Shown: in pieces, positions 1-11,525 of the stretch
How positions within the stretch are numbered: position 1 is the first letter of the stretch
How the letters are laid out: each line of letters starts with the position of its first letter
From: Lichina pygmaea
Taxonomy: Eukaryota > Ascomycota > Lichinomycetes > Lichinales > Lichinaceae
Length of the DNA: 64,000 bases
Assembly (NCBI GenBank): GCA_963422465.1
Contig: OY730173.1
Location: 3,938,567 to 4,002,566 of the forward strand
Direction: 5' to 3'
Notes under the pieces: generated by a model
What the model was told of the DNA's origin: nothing
Databases searched by the model: none
Seen by the model: only the letters and a program-made list of their open reading frames with translations
Program-made: the position numbers and the translations under genes

Positions 1-344
1 GCTTGACTCTCAGCACCTTCAAGAATCTTTCACTTTCAGGACACACAAGCCTGCAGCTTGGCAAGCTGCTCAACAAGAGCATCCTGCTTGGCCTCATCAA
101 CAGCCAAATCCTCGCGAAGGTTATCTCGGGTCATGTTCAGTGACTCCCAAGAAAGTGACACACAGAACTTCCCATGACAAGTGCATTCAGCGCACTTCAA
201 CTTATTGTTGTTGTCAGACATTTGGAAGCAGGGCTTGTGGTTCAAAACACAGAAGTCACACAGAGCAAGTGACATGAAGTTATGATCACAGATCTGGGCT
301 GCCAGTTGTTTTCAGTAAGCAGAGGCATGTGATTTTGCAGACAT
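1..344 (-). pseudogene. Antisense Zn2Cys6-like ORF of A0 (partial)
   Basis: This is the minus-strand ORF found near the 3' end of every family A element. The ATG is at 344. A TGA follows at codon 11, where an Arg CGA is the likely ancestor, and reading resumes through the cysteine array (CDFC, then KPC, then CAEC) into a leucine-rich region, SLNMTRDNLREDLAVDEAK. The third cysteine block reads CHGKFC. The C-terminal part is cut by the window edge. See 30466-30966 for the full description. It is inactive as it stands. Confidence 0.6.
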
Positions 345-388
345 ACTCAAGAATTCATCAGGACAATAAATGAAGGAGAGGAGGGTAG

Positions 389-948
389 TGTTACAACCTA
401 TGGGATGGGAGCCACTCATTTATAGGTAATCAGGCTGTGGGCCAGGCAAGAGGACACCATGGAAGTCAAGTGACCAACCAACAAGGGGTCACGTGACTGT
501 CAAGACACACATGGGTGGCTTGACGCAGCATGCATGAAGCATCAAGAGAATCTCACCAGTCTTGATGCAGGATGCAGGAAACATCAAGACAGCCTCACCA
601 GTCTTGACGCAGGGTGCATAACATAGTGGGACCATCAACACAATCTCACCTGTCTTGACGTCAAGACTGTCAAGACAATCTTGATCATCTTGACAGGCCA
701 GCACTATATAGTCTGGTGATAGTTCCCTTATGGAACAATTGTCTTCAACTCATGTTGTGATCCAGACAACTAGATCTACTTCAATACAATCCTTTTGTAC
801 AAAGCTATTGATCAGGTGTCACCACTACCATGTTCCACCAAACCCCTTCGCACTCCTTGACACTCCTCTCCTGCAAGAACCAACCTGTCTTCCACATCTC
901 ACCCTTAATCCTATACTCAGTTAGGACAGCACTGTACAGACTGCAACA
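389..948 (+). repeat. Family A type 1 LTR (3' LTR of A0)
   Basis: The 560 bp repeat begins TGTTACAACC and ends GCAACA. Features in order: a reverse-reading TATAAATGAG, a CACGTGAC box, a tandem array of about 42 bp units around TGCATGAAGCATCAAGACAA, the sense TATATAG, and a C-rich tail. It is shorter than the 599 bp A2 LTR because it has fewer 42 bp units. Confidence 0.9.
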
Positions 949-1102
949 TGCTCACGCATATGTGTGCTGCGGCGAGCAACCTCTGGTCAGTCTTGCCAGT
1001 CATGTGACTGCTTCCTGTGTTATGCTGCCTGGTACTTCTGTCCAGTATCCTGTCTGCTGTTTCTTGTGAGTATAAAGACTGTGTTCCTCCTGGGTCGTAA
1101 CA
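949..1102 (-). repeat. Type 2 LTR fragment (3' LTR of A1)
   Basis: Reverse-complement match to the first part of the type 2 LTRs at 44002 and 55897, with shared landmarks CACGTGAC (here mutated to CATGTGAC), the backward-reading TATAAAGACTGTG and the terminal GTAACA at 1102. It is broken at 949 by the A0 insertion. Confidence 0.8.
1071..1076 (+). promoter_or_regulatory. TATA box reading backwards out of the A1 3' LTR
   Basis: TATAAA lies 75 bases upstream of the ATG at 1146 of the antisense ORF. Other type 2 LTRs have TATATAAAG at the same place, and type 1 LTRs have TATAAAT at nearly the same distance. The sequence match is direct. Promoter function is inferred. Confidence 0.5.
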
Positions 1103-1145
1103 CTATCCTCCTCTCCATCTTTCATTGTCTTGATGAAACTTGGTC

Positions 1146-1646
1146 ATGTCTCCAAAGTCATGTGCGACTGTTAGCCAAACTCAGCTTACTGCTCAAATCC
1201 ACGATCAGGATTTTGTTTCGTGTACGCCCTGCAATTTTTGTGTTTTCTGTGGTCGTCCATGCTTCCAGATGCCAGGAGAAGATGATAAGTTGAAATGTGC
1301 TGTGTGCACTCAGCACGGGAAGTCTTGTGTCTCTGTGTCCTGGGAATCTCTGAACATATCCCAGGACAACCTTCGTGAGGATGTGGCTGCTGAAGAGGCA
1401 ACACGCAACACACTCTTCGAACAACTTGCTGTGGTGCAAGTTTGTCTGTCTCAGAAGTGAAAGGTGTTGGAAGGTGCCAAGGTCTGTGCAAGACAGAAGC
1501 TTCAGTGTCTGGTGAAAGAGATGGAGTCGGATGGCAAGGATTTGACTTGATCAGTCATTGACACATCCCTTCTGCAGGCTGAGCTGTTCAGTCTTGCTCC
1601 TGCTGAAACTGTCGCAGAAGGAGCTGGCAGTTCGCGAGGTTCTTGA
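1146..1646 (+). pseudogene. Antisense Zn2Cys6-like/coiled-coil ORF of A1
   Basis: The reading frame is 167 codons, the same length as in A2, A4 and A6, and runs opposite to A1 gag-pol. The ATG at 1146 is followed by MSPKSCATVSQTQ, a cysteine array (CNFC, then GRPC, then 11 residues, CAVC, GKSC: CX2CX6CX11CX2CX6C), and a heptad-like leucine region (SLNISQDNLREDVAAEEA). In this copy the whole N-terminal half with all six cysteines is open as far as a TGA at 1458-1460. A second TGA comes near 1549. The end overlaps the A1 chromodomain on the other strand. Known: this cysteine spacing is that of Gal4-type fungal zinc clusters. Inference: a DNA-binding or dimerising accessory protein. Confidence 0.65.
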
Positions 1647-1810
1647 GTGGTTCCCAGGTATTCTCTGAGTCTGGGTATCCTTTCCACTTGACAAGGTATT
1701 GCTGACCTTTTCTAGCCAGGATCTGTTTGACTTCAAACTCTTGTTCTTCTTCGGGTTAGTAATGAAATGTCTCCTGCAAGGGTGTGCTCTGGTCAGCTGG
1801 TTCAATCATT
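1551..1810 (-). pseudogene. A1 pol C-terminus: chromodomain
   Basis: Minus-strand reading gives the end of integrase and a chromodomain: Glu-rich EEEQEFEVKQIL, then a [18 protein letters not shown]-type core, with stops. It continues the pol at 7126-10190; the target sequence was split by D1 in codons for HISMIEPADQS. Chromodomains of chromoviruses bind modified histones and steer integration to heterochromatin. Confidence 0.75.
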
Positions 1811-1815
1811 GATAT

Positions 1816-2082
1816 TGTCACAGTTCTGGCCCAGTTGCATATCTGGCACAAGTCACACATCTTGCCAGGAAGTTCCATCTGCACTGTTGCCTGTTTGCTC
1901 CACTGTATCCCCTGCCTATAAGAACTTCTCCTACTCCCCCAGCTTCTTCTCTTCTTCTTTTCTCTTTTCCTTCCTTGTCTTTTGTTTTGTACATCAATCC
2001 AAGTCTCAAGTCTCAAGTCAAGTCAGGTCAAGGTTACCGAATCAGTTAGGCTTGAGTTCTGCTCTGCTATTGTCTTGTCACA
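1816..2082 (+). repeat. 5' LTR of D1
   Basis: 267 bp, TGTCACAGTT to CTTGTCACA. It holds a TATA-like CCTATAAGAAC near 1915-1925 and then a long pyrimidine tract (CTTCTTCTCTTC) typical of fungal core promoters. Confidence 0.9.
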
Positions 2083-2084
2083 CT

Positions 2085-2093
2085 ACGAAAGAC
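2085..2093 (+). other. Putative primer-binding site of D1, complementary to its own LTR
   Basis: ACGAAAGAC starts 3 bases after the LTR. Its reverse complement GTCTTTCGT occurs in the LTR about 60 bases after the TATA. In D2 the 9 bp match is perfect (16287-16295 against 16395-16403). In D1 the LTR copy (1977-1985) has one C-to-T change. I see no TGG-type tRNA 3' complement. This suggests self-priming of the Tf1 kind. Confidence 0.45.
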
Positions 2094-2140
2094 CTACCCA
2101 ACCATAACACACTTCACCAAGCCATGTTCACATCCTTGTC

Positions 2141-3097
2141 ATGTCTCAACAACCAGACCAAGCCATGCCAGTTGCTGGAAATGACAAGTTCCTTCGCAAC
2201 ATGTTTGCAGAGTTCATGTGAATTCAAGCTACCAACACCACTTCCAAGTCCAAGTCTGAACACACTGCTGACCCAGAGATCTTCAGTGGTGATGGCGGAA
2301 ACACAGAAATCACACATGAGAAGCTTGAGAGCTTCATCACATCACTGTCACTCAAGATGACACTCAACACTGACTGGTACCCCACAGAAATATTGCGGAT
2401 TGTGTACGTCTTTTCACGCACGACTGGCACTGCGCAGTCCTACATCTCAGCTAAGATCACAGCTGGCCAGTACATTGACTGGCACAACATTGTCCAAGAT
2501 CTCCGGAATGCCTTCTCTGACCCAGACCCAGAGTTCCTAGCTCAGAGAAAGCTTATCACCTTGTGTCAGGCCAACTGTTCCTTTGCCGAGTTCTTCACAG
2601 AGTTCAATCAGTATGCTCCACACACAGGCTTCAATGACAAGGCCTTGAAGTGCCATCTTTGATGTGCTGTCTCTGAAGAGCTTGCCAAGCAGCTTATCAG
2701 CATCAACCTCAAGGACATCAGCTATCAGAAGCTTGTTGAGGAATGCCAGCTGCAGGACAACCAGTTACATGCCACTTCTGCCAACTCTCACTGTCCACAT
2801 CAAGCACCTCCCACCCAAGCCTCAGTTCCACAGTCAGGAGCTTCAGTTCTGTGTCCAGGGTTCATCAAGCCAGCCTTCACACCACAGCCACCAAGTCCTA
2901 CCATAGATCTCAGCTGCTCTAAGCTGACACCAGAAGAGTGAGAACATCACTGAAGCAAAGGCCTCTGCTTCTACTGTGGGAACCAAGGTCATGTCTCAAC
3001 CTTCTGTCCAGTGAAAAGCATGCCTGTTGTTGCCACCACCACAACCACCACCAAGTCTGCCACTGTTGAGACTACTCCAAAGTCAGAAAACAAGTAG
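2141..3097 (+). pseudogene. D1 gag
   Basis: Starts MSQQPDQAMPVAGNDKF, as in D2. It meets a TGA at codon 27 (CGA Arg in D2, which reads FMRIQ), is open again through the capsid-like segment (YIDWHNIVQDLRNAFSDPD), and ends with a CX2CX4HX4C zinc knuckle (CFYCGNQGHVSTFC) near 2970. It encodes the structural capsid and nucleocapsid protein of the virus-like particle. It is inactive because of several in-frame stops. Confidence 0.8.
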
Positions 3098-3099
3098 TC

Positions 3100-6000
3100 C
3101 TTGGTTATCATCACACCCAAGGACATGAAAAGGATCTCCATGTTGGCTATCTGTCTCCAGACCAGCAATTGGACAGCAAGTGCTTGTTTCTTCCTTGTAT
3201 CCTAGATGGGAAATTCAAGTGCAATACTCTTATTGACTCTGGCTGTTCAGCATTTGGCTGCATTGGTGCTTCCTTTACGCAATCTCTTCACTAAGAACCT
3301 CTCCCCTACCCACGCACATTGTGATTGTTTGATGGCAAGACATCACAAACCACACATCTTGCGAAGACAATCATGACTATGGCACATGGTGTGCACCAGG
3401 AGGAAGTCTCTCTCTTGGTGTCTCCTGGTCCTCACTATGATGTGATTCTGGGGATGCCATGGCTCCAGAAGCACAGGCCACACATTGATTAGACAAACAC
3501 CTCAATCATGTTCAAGTCAGATCACTACTGATCCCCATGCCTCAAGTCAAACAATAGCTATCCAATCTCTTTGGATCTTAAAGCCAAGATGTCTGCTGGA
3601 AAGTCTCAGAATCCCAAGCCTCTTTCTGCCATGCCAATCCCTATCAATGCTGCCACATTTTCTCTCCTTGCTGCCAAGCCAGATCACCAGGTGTTCAGTG
3701 TTTCTCTGAGAGACATTGAGCAGGTGTTGAAGTCAAAGAAGTATGTGGATCCTGCCACACTTCTCCCTGCTCAGTACCACAAGTTCCTGGATGTCTTCAG
3801 CAAGGATGACGCTGACAAGCTTGCTCCTCTACGCCCAGGAGTTGACCACAAGATCAAGATGGAACCAGGAACCCAGGCACCCTCTGGACCTTTGTACAGC
3901 ATGAGCAGAGAAGAACTTGAAGTTCTCAAGAAGTACCTGACAGAGAACCTGAACAAGGGCTTCATTCAAGTATCTTCATCACCTGCTGCTACACCAGTCC
4001 TCTTTGTCAAGAAGCCAGAAGGTGGATTGTGTTTCTGTGTAGACTACAGAGCACTCAACACTATCACCATCAAGAACTGTTACCCCCTACCACTGATCCC
4101 GGAGATGTTGGACCAGCTTTGCAAAGCTGTGTGGTACACCAAGCTTGACATTGTTGGTGCCTTCAACTGTATCTGGATGAAGGAAGGTGAAGAATAGAAG
4201 ACTGTGTTCTGCACACGCTCAGGCCTCTACAAATACCTTGTCATGCCCTTTGGTCTTGCCAATACTCCAAGCATGTTCCAGAACTATATCAATGATGTTT
4301 TGAGACCTGACATCCTTGATGTCTTTGGCACTGCCTATGTGGATGACATTCTTGTCTACAGTCAGACACTCAAGAAACACTGGAAGCATGTCAAGCTTGT
4401 TCTCAGTCAACTACAAGATGCAAGCCTGCAAGTTGACATCTCCAAGTGTGACTTTGAAGTGCATCAAGTCAAGTACCTTAGCCTCATCATTCAGTCTGCC
4501 ACTGAAGATGGCTGACCCAGATCTGTGAGTATAGACCCAGCCAAGACTGACACCATCAAGGAGTGGAAGCCTCCTGCCAGTCTCAAGGAAGTGGAGAGCT
4601 TCATTGTCTTTGCAAACTTCTACCACTAGTTTATCAAAGACTTTGCCAAGCTTGCATCCCTACTCACAGCTCTGACCAAGAAGAATGTTGCCTTCAAGTG
4701 GGAAACCCCAGAGCAGCACCTGTTTGAAAGTATCAAGAAGGTCTTCAGAACTGCACCCATCCTGCAGCACTTTGATCTGGAGAAGGAGGGTGTTGTTGAG
4801 ACTGACACTTCTGACTACGTCTCTGGTGCTGTCCTGTCACAGCCAGATCATGAAGGAGTTCTACGCCCTGTTGCCTTCTTGTCACGCCACCACCTGCCGG
4901 CAGAATGCAACTACAAGATCTATAATAAAGAGTTGCTGGCAATTGTCTGTGCCTTTGAAGAATAGTGAGCAGAGCTTGAAGGATCTCCAGAACCTGTCAA
5001 AGTGATCTCTGATCACAAGAACTTGGAGTACTTCATGTTGTCAAAGTGCCTTTCCTGCTGTCAAGCCTGTTGGAGCAAGTTCTTGTCACACTTCAATTTC
5101 AAGATCAGCTACTGTCCAGGCAGTCAGTGCAAGTCTGACACTCTCACTTGATGTTCTCAAGACCTCCTGTCAGACAGTGATCCCTGTCAAGACTTCATGG
5201 AGCAAGTTGTCCTCAAGCCCAAGAATCTTGCATATTCAGAGGTTCAAGTCAAGCCTATCCAGATCCTGAGATGTTCAGAAGCTGCACCAGTTGACACTGA
5301 ACCTGGCACTGCACCTCTTTCAGACATCATCCAAGCTACCTATAACAACCTTGCTGAAGGTGATCCAGTGGCAACAGTGTCACAGATACTAAGGGATAGT
5401 GTCAGGCACAGTCAAGAAGTGTCTCTCTCAGACTGCAGCTTAGAAAATAACTATCTCTTCTACAAGAACTGACTCTGGATCTCTGAGAATGATGAGCTAC
5501 ACCTACACCTGTTCCAAGAAGCCCATGACCAAGCAATAGCTAGCCACACTGAGATTGCCAAGACCCACAATCTTCTGTCTTGTTGGTACTATTGGCCAAA
5601 GATGGTGAACATCATACAGCAGTACATCAGGAATTGTCATGTCTGCTCTAAAGCAAAGCCTGCCCGTGATCACCAAGGAGAGCTGCTGTCTCTTCCCATA
5701 CCTCAGCAATGTTGGCAGGATCTGGCTATAGATTTCATTACTGACTTGCCCAAGTCAAGAGATGCCTGCTTCCCTGGTGCCAAGCACATCTGGGTCATCA
5801 CTGACTGTCTCACCAAAGAACACCACTTTGTGCCATGTGCTGAGATGACAACCTCACATCTTGTCTGGATGTTCATCCAGTTTGTTGTCTGTACCCATGG
5901 CTTGCCCAGGAGTATTGTCTCAGACAGATGAGGTCAGTTTGTCAGCTTATTCTGGAAAGCACTCTGTACCCATCTTGACATCATGCTATGACTATTCTCA

Positions 6001-6858
6001 GGACACCACTCAGAGACAGATAGTCAGATAGAACAAGAGAATCAGGAGCTTGAACACTACCTGAGATCCTATGTCAACTATCTCCAAGATGACTGGGTCC
6101 AATAGCTTCCTCTGGCAGAGTTCATGCAGAACAACTCCCAGTCTGATTCCTCTGGCATGTCACTGTTCTTTGCCAACAAAGGGTTCTATCCACAGCTCAG
6201 CATCACACCCACGAGTGAAGTCTGCAACCAAGATGCTATGGAAATCTCTGGAGAAATGATGCAGATTCTGGAACAGTTGTAAGCTGAACTCCGACTATCC
6301 CAGGAAGCTCAAGCTCACACCACCAATTTGCATCAAGTCCTGTCACTGTCCTATCAAACTGGAGATCTTGTTTGGCTGAATACCAAGAACATCAGGGCAC
6401 ACCACCCATGCAAAAAGCTTGACAACAAGTGGATTGGACTATTCAAGTTGTTGAAGACAGTCAGAAGCTGTGCCTGCCATCTGGAGCTTCCACACACTCT
6501 CAAGATCCACTCTGTCTTTCACGTTTCCCTTCTACGTCTGACACCTGCTAATCCTATCCCTGGCCAATCAAATGAACACCCTGGCCCTGTCATTGGTCAA
6601 GACACAGATGAAGAGTTCCAGGTTGAAGAAATCCTTGACTCCAAGCCAGCAATGTCTTGACAGAAGTTCAAGTACCTGGTCAAATAGTCTGGATGGCCAA
6701 TTGAAGATGCCACTGAAGAGCCTATTGAGCATCTTGACAACACCAAAGACACTATCTACAACTTCCATGAGAAATACTCAAGGAAACCACAGCCACAGAA
6801 CTACAGCCACAAGCAGCCTGAGACTCACAGGAGTTCACCATGTGAAGGAGGGGGGTAA
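3100..6858 (+). pseudogene. D1 pol (PR-RT-RNase H-IN-chromodomain)
   Basis: All pieces lie in one frame. The aspartic protease site reads LIDSGCSAFG near 3230, with Cys where most elements have Ala or Thr. RT has LCFCVDYRALNTITIKN and the catalytic YVDD (about 4340). RNase H has ETDTSDYVSGAV, integrase has the zinc-binding NCHVC and the core DFITDLPKS, and a chromodomain-like FQVEEILDSK follows. The frame ends at TAA 6856-6858, directly against the LTR. Numerous TGA and TAG codons break it, for example in place of Trp after EGEE near 4195. Confidence 0.82.
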
Positions 6859-7125
6859 TGTCACAGTTCTGGCCCAGTTGCATATCTGGCACAAGTCACA
6901 CACCTTGCTGGGAAGTTCCATCTGCACTGTTGCCTGTTTGCTCTGCTGTATCCCCTGCCTATAAGAACTTCTCCTGCTCCCCCAGCTTCTTCTCTTCTTC
7001 TTTTCTTTTTTCCTTCGTTGTCTTTTGTCTTGTACATCAATCCAAGTCTCAAGTCTCAAGCCAAGTCAGGTCAAGGTTACTGAATCAGTTAGGCTTGAGT
7101 TCTGCTCTGCCATTGTCTTGTCACA
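6859..7125 (+). repeat. 3' LTR of D1
   Basis: 267 bp, the same length as the 5' LTR and collinear with it. The differences I can see are transitions. It is preceded by the purine tract and followed by the GATAT target duplication. Confidence 0.9.
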
Positions 7126-10100
7126 GATATATGAAAGTTTGGATGGACTCTGGCATCTCTTGGTAGTCGTATCTTGACGTTGACTAGTCCTGTTTTCTCT
7201 TCGACTGAAAATGGTCTGACCTTGATATTGTCAAGTTTCTTTGTCTTTGGCTTTTTTGTTTTCCAATTTTTTGTGAGAAGGTAGACTTTATCCCCCTTCT
7301 TTAGCTGAGGTGCCATTTTCAATTTTTTGTCTATTTAACACTGTATTTTTTTTGAGGTCTCTTGAAAGTAGTGCCTTATCATTGTGTGTGTTTGTCGCAG
7401 GAGCTTGTCATGTCAGAGTGCTTTCTCCATGTTCAGTGAAGCTCTGCTTGGTATTCCGATGTTTGCATGTTGTCCAAAATTAGCAAAAAATAGCGATTCC
7501 TTTGTTGAATCTGATCTGTGCTGGTTGATTGCCAGCTGTGCCACCAGTAATAACTGTACCCAATTGCTATAGGTCTGGTTGATGTAATGCCACAAGTAAG
7601 TCTCCAGGACTTGGCTTGCTTGCTCTGTCTGGCTGTCTGTCTGTGGGTGATAGGCTGTAGACATTTTGGGTTTTGTTCCTATGGCTGCACTGATTGTCTT
7701 CCAGTAGTTGGATGTGAAGAGTTTGTCTCTGTCTGTAATGATTGTGATTGGAACTCTGTAGTCTCTGACCAATCTGTCCAGTAAGAGGTGTCCCAACTGT
7801 TCTGCTGTGTGGGTCTCCTTGAATAGTACCACTATCAGATATTTTGTGAATCTGTCCACCATCACTATAATCAAGTTGTAGGTGATTCCTGTGACTGGGT
7901 CTTTGGACTTGGGTAGCTTTGTGATGAAGTCCATTGACACATCTTCCTACAGGCCTCTTGGTATTGTGTTCAGGTGTCCTTCTCCATATGGCTTGTGTCT
8001 TCTATGTTTGTTTTTCTGGCACAGTAGACATTTGCTGATGTAGCTTGTGACATGTTTTCAGAGATTGATGATATTGTTCTCTGCCTGTTAGATAAGGTCT
8101 GTGGTCTTGGTGATTCCTGGGTGACTATGTGCTGGGTTGTTGTGGTAGTTCCTTATTAATTCTTCAGTGTCTTTTGCTGTGAGCTTGTTGATCTGTGGTC
8201 AAGGCATCAGGTTTCCTTGCTGGTCCTGCTGTAAGATCATTCCTTGGTGTTCATCATCTTCCATATGGTCTTTTTGTCAGCTTAGTGTGTCTGCTCTCCT
8301 GTTGTCTTGTCCGGGGGTATACAAGATCTTGAACTTGTGTTGCTCTAGGAGTTCAGTCTATCTGACTTGTCATCTGTTCAGCTTCTTTGTTGTTGTGAAT
8401 ATTGTCAGATTCTTGTGGTCTGTGAGAATGGTGAGTTCAGAACTACTTTCTGCGTACACTCTCCAGTGTTCAAGTGTGTTGACAACTGCCAGTAGCTCTT
8501 TGTTGTGGATATCATAGTTCTGTTCTGCTTGTGTCATCTTGCGTGAGTAGTAGGCAACTGGGTGCCACTTGTCGTCTGCCTGTTGGTATAAACATGCTCC
8601 CACTGCTTGGTCTGAAGTGTCTGTTTTGATTTGTGTTGGTTGGCCTGTCTTGAAGTTGAGGAGAACTGGTTCCTTGGCGCAAGTGTCCTTGAGCTGTTGG
8701 AATGCTTTTTGTTGTCTCTCTGTCCACCAGTACTCCGCGTCCTTCTTTGTGAGTTCTGTCAGTAGTGTTACTATCTGTGAGTAGTTCTTAATGAACTGTC
8801 AGTTGAAGTTGGCAAATTCTAGGAAGGCTTGTACTTTCTTGACTGATGTCAGTGTTGGCTATTACTAAATCACTTTGATTTTCTCAGGGTCAATATTGAT
8901 CTCTTCAATCCCTAGGATGTATCCAAGGAATTCAACTTCCAGTTTGTTGAACTTGTATTTCTTCAGGTTGAGCTTGAGCCCTGCCTCTTGTAGGCATCAT
9001 AGAACATCCTTCACATGTTTGGTATGTTCCTGTTACGTGTTCGAGTAGACAAGAATATTGTCCAAGTAGGTGATAGCTGTTTGGTCCAGGTGTGCTCTGA
9101 TGATATTGTTGATCAAGGCTTGACATGTTGCTGGTGTGTTTGTGAGTCCGAATAGCATGACCAGATACTTGTAGTGTCTGTATCAGGTTCTGAAAGCTGT
9201 CTTCCATTCTTCTCCTTCTTTCATGCGTATCAGGTTGTATACTCCTTTCAAGTCCAGCTTGGTGAAGGTTGTAGCTTGTCTGATCCTGTCTTGCAGTTTG
9301 TTCGCATTTGGCAACAGATATCAGTTTTTGATGGTAATGTTGTTGAGTTTCCTGTAGTCCACACAAAGTCAAAGACTTCCATCTTTCTTTAGTGCAAATA
9401 GTATCAGATATCCTGCTGGCGATTGAGATTCTTGAATGAAACTCTTTTTCAGGTTCTCCTCCAGGTACTCGCAAAGTACTTGGAGCTCTTTCTCTGATAA
9501 CTGGTAAATTGGTCCAAATCCTGGCTCTGTCCCTGGTTGCAACTTGATCTCATGATCCCAAGGTTAGTGCTTAGGCAACACTGCTGTTGTTGTCTCTTCC
9601 TGAAAGAGGTTATCATACTCAGGTCAGTACTCTTCAGAGATCTCCAGAGAGTTAACAACTTCCTCTCTCTTCATCTCTGACTGTTTGGCCACCTGGTTCT
9701 GGGGTGTGCCTGTCAAGGCAGACCTCTTCTCTTGAGAGTTGTCCTTTCTGTCAGTGAGGTTCCACTGAGGGTTCCTTCCCTTATCTGTCCACACCTTCTG
9801 TAGCTAGTAACAGGTTCGAGCTGTGTTGTTAGTGCAGTTCCTAAACATGAGTAGTCCTGTCCTCCAGTTAACAACTGGGTTATGCTTCTTTAGCCAAGAC
9901 ATCCCCAAATAGATATTCTGAGTGGCCAACTTGACAATATCAAGGTAGATCCTTTCAGCATGGTGTCTGGTAACTATTTCCATTGGCTGCGTCTTGTGGC
10001 AGACTAGCTCTGTCTGTCTATTTGCCATCACAAGCTGATAGAGCTGCCGCTTGCGTCTTCTTCCAGTGCTGAGGGTGTCGTAAAGTTGTCTTGAAATGTA

Positions 10101-10190
10101 GTTTCCACTGGCTCCAGAATCAACAAGTGTGTATGTCTGTACTGGCGTGTTGGCGTGTAGTGACACAGGTAATCATAGGTGCTTTGTGTT
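7126..10190 (-). pseudogene. A1 pol: protease, RT, RNase H, integrase
   Basis: Right to left: protease LVDSGASGNYIS (about 10120), RT with YLDN where an active site has YLDD (about 9060), RNase H, integrase zinc finger, and the integrase core (7413-7940: MSMDFITKLPKSKDPV, ITDRDKLFTS, TDSQTEQA, giving the D,D,E triad). The surviving reading frames at 10166, 8603, 7940 and 7322 share the same frame, so decay is by point mutation rather than by indels. The C-terminal chromodomain was displaced to 1551-1810 by D1. Confidence 0.78.
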
Positions 10191-10240
10191 GCTAGGGGTC
10201 ATGTTGTTAAGCTCCTGATGTCACCCCTTGACAAGAGAGT

Positions 10241-10693
10241 TCAATCTTTTCCTGATTGAAGTGTTTTTCCACTGACTGGGCAATAGGTCCAGCTATTCCC
10301 ATCAGTTCTGAGGAATCTGTTCATGAATTTGTCTTGCTGATGCTTGTCACATCCAGGCTTGAGGCAGTACTGCCAAATGTTGATGTAGCAGTTGTGGTTG
10401 TTGCCTTGCTGTAGGAACATGAGGTGTTCATGCCAATCATGTGTGTGCCCGGGGAATGCGGTGTGTTGGTGTTTGTCCCAGAGATGGATCTCACACACAT
10501 TCTTCTTGCAGTTGGCCCAATGTTTGTGGCAGGTGGCGTGGTAGGGTGAATGCCCTCCATATCTTTGTAGCTGTTTGTGGTAGGTGCAGTAGTGCTTTAT
10601 GCAAAACCTCCACTGTAGTTCGCCGTGCTGTAGGTTTTGTGAGTCTATGCTGTAAGCATAGCTTTCTTGTGGTATTTCTTCTTTGATAGACAC
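10241..10693 (-). pseudogene. A1 gag-pol linker with triple WX2CX4CX2H motif
   Basis: 150 open codons with three copies of a Trp-x2-Cys-x4-Cys-x2-His motif (WRFC..HYCTYH, WANC..NVCEIH, WQYC..PGCDKH). It lies in the same frame as the gag knuckle to its right and ahead of the protease. The second partial motif has Asn for Asp, otherwise the pattern is intact. See 26515-27186. Confidence 0.65.
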
Positions 10694-10912
10694 AGGTTCA
10701 TCTCAGTCCCTATCAGAGGTGGTTAAGAGCTCCTGTCCCTTGTCCTGACCTGTCTGTTCTGGTAGGTCCTTGCCTCCTGATGTTGCCAGTTGGTGGGCTG
10801 CTTCCAATGTCTGGTTGTATTTGTCCTATTGTTTGAGGGATAGCTGCGCCTCTCCTGGTGGATCCTCTGGCTTGATGACATTCCAGTCTCCGTCAAGTGT
10901 ATTAAGTTGCTG

Positions 10913-11140
10913 TCAGTGCACCTTGTTCTTTGAACAACAGTCTCTTGCCATGTGGTCTAGCTTGCCACAGGCATAGCACTTCAGTGCTTTCCCCTTCTTG
11001 TTGTTCCTTCCTTTTGTGAACCTTCTCTTGTGGTGGACTGCATCCAGTTCCATGGGTGCGTAGCCATATAAGTCATGTGGCGGTGCATTCTTAGGTGACT
11101 TGTAGTGGTTGCTCACATGCCATGTGGGGTGGCTCTGTCC
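10913..11140 (-). pseudogene. A1 gag C-terminus with zinc knuckle
   Basis: Starts inside gag at the boundary with D2 (HVSNHYKSPKNAPPHD) and ends after the CCHC nucleocapsid knuckle (CYACGKLDHMARDC, CX2CX4HX4C). It stops at the same TGA that ends gag in all family A copies. The rest of gag is absent. Confidence 0.75.
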
Positions 11141-11521
11141 TGTGACAAGGCAATGGCAGAGCAGAACTTGAGCCTAACTGATTCAGTAACCTTGACCTGA
11201 CTTGGCTTGAGACTTGAGACTTGGATTGATGTACAAGATGAAAGACAAGGAAGGAAGAAAAAAAGAAAAGAAGAGAAGAAGCTGGGGGAGCAGGAGAAGT
11301 TCTTATAGGCAGGTGATCAGGCAATAGTGTAGCAAACAGGCAACAGTGCAGATGGAACTTCCCGGCAAGGTGCGTGCAGATGGAACTTCCCAGCAAGGTG
11401 CGTGACTTGTGCCAGATATGCAACAAGGCAATAGCAGAGCAAACAGGCAACAGTGCAGATAGAACTTCCCAGCAAGGTGTGTGACTTGTGCCAGATATGC
11501 AACTGGGCCAGAACTGTGATA
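11141..11521 (-). repeat. 3' LTR of D2, enlarged by internal duplication
   Basis: About 381 bp instead of 267 bp. The segment with CAGATGGAACTTCCC occurs three times (near 11349, 11378 and 11456), so the extra length is nested duplication within the LTR. The outer end at 11520-11521 reads GTGATA instead of GTGACA. Confidence 0.75.
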
Positions 11522-11525
11522 TTAC

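Larger units (their letters stand above)
1..948 (+). mobile_element. A0: 3' end of a family A Ty3/gypsy element
   Basis: Only the last part of the internal region and the 3' LTR of this plus-strand element are in the window. It matches 30620-31609 of the better preserved copy A2 nearly base for base apart from C/T and G/A differences. The LTR ends in GCAACA at 948. The next bases are a reverse-oriented type 2 LTR fragment that belongs to A1, so A0 is inferred to have inserted into the A1 LTR. Its 5' half and left target duplication lie outside the window. Confidence 0.85.
1816..7125 (+). mobile_element. D1: complete family D Ty3/gypsy chromovirus
   Basis: 5310 bp, with 267 bp LTRs at both ends (TGTCAC...GTCACA) and a perfect 5 bp target duplication, GATAT (1811-1815 and 7126-7130). 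Order: LTR, PBS, gag, protease, RT, RNase H, integrase, chromodomain, purine tract (GAAGGAGGGGGG), LTR. The order PR-RT-RH-IN marks Ty3/gypsy. It sits inside A1. Every ORF is broken by stops from C-to-T or G-to-A changes. Unlike families A and B it has no antisense ORF before the 3' LTR. Confidence 0.92.
949..11140 (-). mobile_element. A1: family A element (type 2), interrupted by D1
   Basis: The element reads right to left: gag zinc knuckle (about 10950), WX2CX4CX2H region (10241-10693), protease, RT, RNase H, integrase (down to 7126), then, beyond the D1 insertion, the chromodomain (1551-1810), the antisense ORF and the 3' LTR fragment (949-1102). Pol fragments stay in one minus-strand frame despite many stops. 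The gag N-terminus is missing. At 11141 the sequence passes into D2, and a piece of type 2 LTR on the far side of D2 (16565-16795) is probably what remains of the A1 5' LTR. Confidence 0.8.
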